A DNA stretch of 64,000 nt from positions 49,120,063-49,184,062 of the forward strand of contig CM057233.1 in the NCBI GenBank assembly GCA_029891385.1, given 5' to 3'. The DNA comes from Erythroxylum novogranatense. Its lineage: Eukaryota > Streptophyta > Magnoliopsida > Malpighiales > Erythroxylaceae. Positions 60,305 through 64,000 of this stretch are shown piece after piece; the stretch's first letter is position 1, and every line of letters begins with the position of its first letter. The notes beneath the pieces were generated by a model. The model made no database searches, was not told where the DNA came from, and saw only the letters and a list, made by a program, of their open reading frames with translations. The translations under genes were made by a program, and so were the position numbers.

Positions 60305-62056
60305 CCGTTGTTTCATCAGCCTCAGCACACAAAGAGCACTAACGAGGTATATCAATGAAGAGAAAGGTGTCCTTAGTAGGGAGCTGGTGTTGCATACAAA
60401 GCCAAGCAACAAAAGAGAATTTTGGCGGAATATAATGTTGCCAGATCAATGACATCCAGGGGCGAGAAGGTCATTTGTCGCGTAGGAGCTCATACACTTT
60501 GGTTGACAATAAGACACCGTTAACACAAAGTGAATGAAGTCTGGGGATGACCCTCGCCTTGCCCCCCAGTAAATCAACCAAGGCATCCCGGATCATCGCA
60601 AGTCGTTTAAGTAGTGGGGAATCACGATTATGTGGCCTCCAATCCCAGATCAAGTTACCTCGCAGATGGTAGGTATGCATCCACCTCGACCACAACAAGT
60701 TAGCCTCCGCATGACAGTTCCATAAAACTGTCGATAGTAACGCATTGTTCCACGTTTTACAATTCCGCAGTCCTAACCCACCTTCTCTTTTCGGAGTTTA
60801 GAGGGTATCCTAGGCGACGCGGTAGTTTTTCCCACCCCAGAGGAATAACCGACAAGGGGAAGTGATACGATCCATAATTGTAGCTGGTAGGGGAAGGGTT
60901 TGCATCCAAAAATAGAGTACCCTCTAGATGACAGACTGAACTAGAGTCAATCGTCCCGCATACGACAAACTCTTCCCCTGCCATGCCTGCAGATATGCTT
61001 CGACGGTTTCAACAAGAGACGAGTATTGTGCAACAGATATCTTAAGGGGGGCCAGGGGAACTCCAAGGTAACGAACAGGGAACACTCCTTCCGGGAAATC
61101 AACCATAGCCAAGATAGCTTCCTTCGCAACCCCTAAAACACCTCCGAGGAATATATTAGATTTGGTAGGGTTGACATTTAAACCCGCCACAGAACTAAGA
61201 GTCCGTAAGCCATCCACAAGGACCCTGATAGACGGGATGTCACCTCTGAAGAAGAGCATTAAATCATCGGCAAATGCACGGTGGGAGATACCCAGAAGCC
61301 TGCATTTCGGATGAAAGTTAAAACTCCCAGTCGCGGTCTTAGTTCCCAGGTATCGAGATAAATACTCTAAACACAACAGAAATAAGGAAGGGGACATGGG
61401 GTCTCCCTGGCGGAGGCCATGGAAACATGCCATGGAGGGAGCCATTAATGGTCACCGAGAAGAAGGCAGTAGAGACACATGTCATAACCCACGAGATAAA
61501 CAACAGGGGGAAGCCAAGGCCAATCAACATTTCACGTAAAAACTCCCAGGACACATTATCATAAGCTTTGGTGAGATCGATTTTAAGGAGGTAGCGTGGC
61601 GAGAGGCGCTTGCGACTATACCCACGGACCAACTCTTAGGCCAAGAAAACATTATCTCTCAATCATCGCCCCCTAAAAAAGGCGGATTGTGCCGGATCTA
61701 TGATACTATCCAGTTCAGAAGTCAATCGATCTACTAGAATCTTGGTGATGATTTTATAAACTACATTGAGGCAGGAGATGGGCCTGAAGTCGGTCACTCG
61801 AGGTCGAGCATTCTTTGGGATTAAGGTAAGTGCCGTATGATTAATACGACGGAGGAGCCGGCCACTCTGAAAGAATTCCTGTACCGCAGCACATACACTA
61901 TTACCAACACATTGCCACTGTTTCTTAAAGAACTCCGATGAACCAAGCGAACAAGTAAAAAGAGTGATGCTCCTAGGAGACTCTTGCAGCTGTAACTGTG
62001 AGCAAAAAGATGTAATCTCCTCCACCCATAGTCTCCATCTAATTTTCCCCAACTAT
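60305..62056 (-). pseudogene. LINE2 ORF2, reverse transcriptase (5'-truncated)
   Basis: In sense from 62056: WVEEITSFCSQLQL, EFFKKQWQCVG, TALTLIPKNARPRVTDFRPI, YLLKIDLTKAYDNVSWEFLR (first D), GLRQGDPMSPSLFLLCLEYL, HRAFADDLMLFFRGD (intact FADD box), VFPVRYLGVPLAPLK, SLSYAGRLTLVQSVI. Frameshifts near 61630, 61440 and 60920-60700. The endonuclease and ORF1 are missing: the copy is 5'-truncated at about 62056, normal for LINEs. It continues at 50507 after gypsy D. Confidence 0.95.
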
Positions 62057-62420
62057 ATAGTATAATAGGCATTAGAAGTAGTGAATCATAGTATAGATTT
62101 CTGGTAATCCTGTTCTTGAGAAGGCAGTGCTAATAAGCATATACACAAGTAAATCCTATTTATAAGTGCATAACGCCACTGACAAAATAGTCTTGTTAAC
62201 TAATGAAGGTATCCACAAACCCACAAATAAAAATTTCTTTTCTAGCCATTCTTGACAGCAGTAACAACAACAATCAATCAATCACCAGTGCACAACCAAC
62301 ACTTACAAATGAAACAAATAGGGTTGACAATTCAAAGAAAGCCTTGTACACATAAGAACACCATATTTATACAATCCACACCAGTAGAAGTTCGCTAGTA
62401 TTTTTTCATAGCTATCCAAG
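62057..62420 (-). other. 3' flank/UTR of the host gene
   Basis: 364 bp between the host stop codon and the LINE2 truncation point; AT-rich, no frame. I see no canonical AATAAA on the minus strand. A cttataaatagg stretch near 62165 is only a weak candidate. Confidence 0.6.
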
Positions 62421-64000
62421 TTATTTGACTTTAATATCACCCTTGGCATCATCAGATGGGAGAGATTTGGGGGTAGGAGATTTCCCAGTGATAGCTTTCT
62501 TTGCCTTAATAAGAGACTGTTTCATCTTTGTCAATATATTATTTGAATGCTTTTGAGTAGGCTTAGCTGGAACTTCTGACGGCAGGTCCTGGGATGTTTT
62601 TGAGTCATCACCATCCTTGGTAGCAACCTCCAAGTCCTTTACTTCAGATTTTACAACCTCAGTTTGCTCGTTCTCCAAGGTATCTTCACTGGTTTTTGCA
62701 GCTTCATTGTCTGGCTTCACATCTTCAGCTCAATCTGTGTCTACTAAACCTATTCTAATGTTCTCTTTACAGCCTTCTAAAGCTGGAACTTCAACATCTT
62801 CACAACCTTTCTCACTCTCCATTGATCTTTCGGCAACTTCAGTATTGGAAAGACTCAGTTTAACATCTTCCACCTTGTTAAGCTGAGGTACGTCTTCATT
62901 TCTCTCGATACTCTTGGCCTCAACTGCTACAACCTGTTTCTCTTCCCCTATCTTCTCCGCCTCCACCAATACCTCCTTTAGTGGTGGCACTTCGACTGTA
63001 TGCCTTTCGTCTGTTCCCGTATCTTTATCCTCTTTGCTAATCTTTTCTTCAGTGAAAATTGGAGGAGAACTTTCTGTTTTCTCTGCCTGTAATTCAACTT
63101 GAATCTCCTCAATAGTTGAAACAACCGATTCTGCAGTTGCACCAGTTTCTCCTATAATGGTTTCAACTTCCTTGACTAATGTGTCACATTCTGTTTTGTC
63201 CGTTTGTAAATCATCTTGAACCTCCTCAGTTGTTGAAACAACTGGTTCTGCAATTGCACCATTTTCTCCTGTAACGGTTTCAACTATCTTAATCGATGTG
63301 TCACCTTCAACTTTACCCACCAATTCCTTTTCGTTGTTCAGTGCTTCTCCCTCAGTTACATACTTTGGATCAGCCTCCTCATTTTTCGTCTCAACTTGGT
63401 CAGTAACTTCAGTTTGTCCCTCTGATTTTGACTCCACGTCAGAGACAGTTGGCTCTGATTTTTCATCCCTAGACGTAATCTCAACTTGTTTATCTGACTC
63501 AGATTGTAAATCAGGCTTTTCATTGCCTTCAGTATCTACTGATTCTTGATGTTTACCTTGTTTTGTTACTTCAGATTGTTCCTCCAATCTGACCTCGGGT
63601 TCAGAAGGTACATGTCCTGATTTAACACCAGCTAACTCTGATTCTTCAGCATGTTTTGGCACAACTGCTCCCGATTCTTCAGTTGGTAGAGTTTCCACTA
63701 GTTCTTTTGGTTTCTCTATAGCTTCAACTGTGCCTGTTTTATCTTCTTCTTCAGCAACTTCAGATTTTTCCTCGGTTTTAACTTCGAAAGCTATTGGTTC
63801 TTCTGGTTTCTCAACTTGTTTGGACACTACTGAATCTTCAACATCATTCAACAGAACCGCCTCTGATTTGTTGACATGAGAAACAACTGATTGTTCTAAT
63901 GGAATGTTCGTCGTTTCAATTGATGATTCTGTAGCATTAACACCATGAGTATTGTCCTTGTCGACTTTCTCCTGTGATGCATCTTCCGGTTTCTCTATTG
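62421..64000 (-). CDS. Acidic Glu/Val/Lys-rich low-complexity host protein, 3' part; one in-frame TGA
   Basis: The frame is open from the right edge (IEKPEDASQEKVDKDNTHG...) to TAA at 62423-62421, about 525 codons, except for one TGA at 62732-62730. No start or intron lies in the window. Before the TGA the protein is a repetitive acidic chain (EEKSEV, VEKPEEP, KSEGQTEVTDQVE) with a 39-residue tandem repeat, VETVTGENGAIAEPVVSTTE / VETIIGETGATAESVVSTIE. After the TGA the same frame gives AEDVKPDNEAAK... and a basic tail NNILTKMKQSLIKAKKAITG ... DIKVK. Probably disordered. I do not recognise the function; such plant proteins are often annotated titin- or neurofilament-like from composition only. 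No ribosomal, enzymatic or membrane motif is visible. Confidence 0.85.
62730..62732 (-). other. In-frame TGA inside the host gene
   Basis: GLVDTD-TGA-AEDVKPDNE: the frame is identical on both sides and the downstream 102 codons keep a coherent basic C-terminus. It may be a nonsense mutation, a sequencing error, a skipped exon boundary or the true stop. CGA (Arg) to TGA would be a single CpG-type change; context GAT TGA GCT. Confidence 0.8.

Overview
The window is plant nuclear DNA, most likely from a eudicot with a repeat-rich genome. The evidence is Ty1/copia and Ty3/gypsy LTR retrotransposons primed by initiator-methionine tRNA (TGGTATCAGAGC-type sites), L1-type LINEs with plant-like reverse transcriptases, a hAT-type MITE, and one low-complexity acidic host gene. 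I cannot name the species. Only the right-hand 1.6 kb is a host gene; almost everything else is transposable-element sequence in a nested stack.

Left to right: (1) 1-9611 is a minus-strand TNT1-like copia element running off the left edge, with a 2.39-kb tandem duplication (1690-4081 and 4082-6470) covering leader, gag and integrase, a 2.1-kb leader carrying an array of AAGTCGACTT palindromes, a primer-binding site and its 5' LTR. (2) 9617-10203 holds three copies of a short repeat with pol III-like A and B boxes, two of them head to head. (3) 10204-13706 is a probable solo LTR (family F). (4) 13707-16830 holds decayed copia LTR and pol pieces and an AT-rich MITE-like element. (5) 16831-40887 is one plus-strand gypsy element (family A, 3.4-kb LTRs, target duplication ATATC). 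It is interrupted by a complete 8.5-kb minus-strand gypsy (family B, 23983-32516, target duplication GTAGA) and, inside its 3' LTR, by a rearranged 4.8-kb gypsy derivative (family C, 35799-40571, target duplication TCTTA). (6) 40888-49507 is a minus-strand LINE (LINE1) split by a 4.2-kb solo LTR (family E), which itself carries a 189-bp hAT-type MITE. (7) 50188-62056 is a second minus-strand LINE (LINE2), split by a chromodomain gypsy element (family D, 50508-60304). (8) 62421-64000 is the 3' part of a Glu/Val/Lys-rich host gene on the minus strand, open to the right edge but with one in-frame TGA.

The nesting gives a relative order: LINEs first, then gypsy A in the tail of LINE1, then B and C inside A; E and D inside the LINEs. 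No element has an intact gag-pol; D keeps the longest coding blocks.

The observations most worth following are comparative. Five gypsy LTR families share a layout: a GTAAGT-like splice donor, a block or array of ~180-200-bp modules, often a second GTGAGT donor, and in A, C, D and E a conserved double hairpin near the LTR's 3' end. Recent duplicate pairs (copia tandem units, B LTRs, D LTRs) differ in a strongly patterned way, CTG/CAG against CG and CGCG against CATG, which is either a base-calling artefact at methylated sites or a real mutational process. Family B LTRs have grown outward over a second primer-binding site. All coordinates and comparisons were made by eye.
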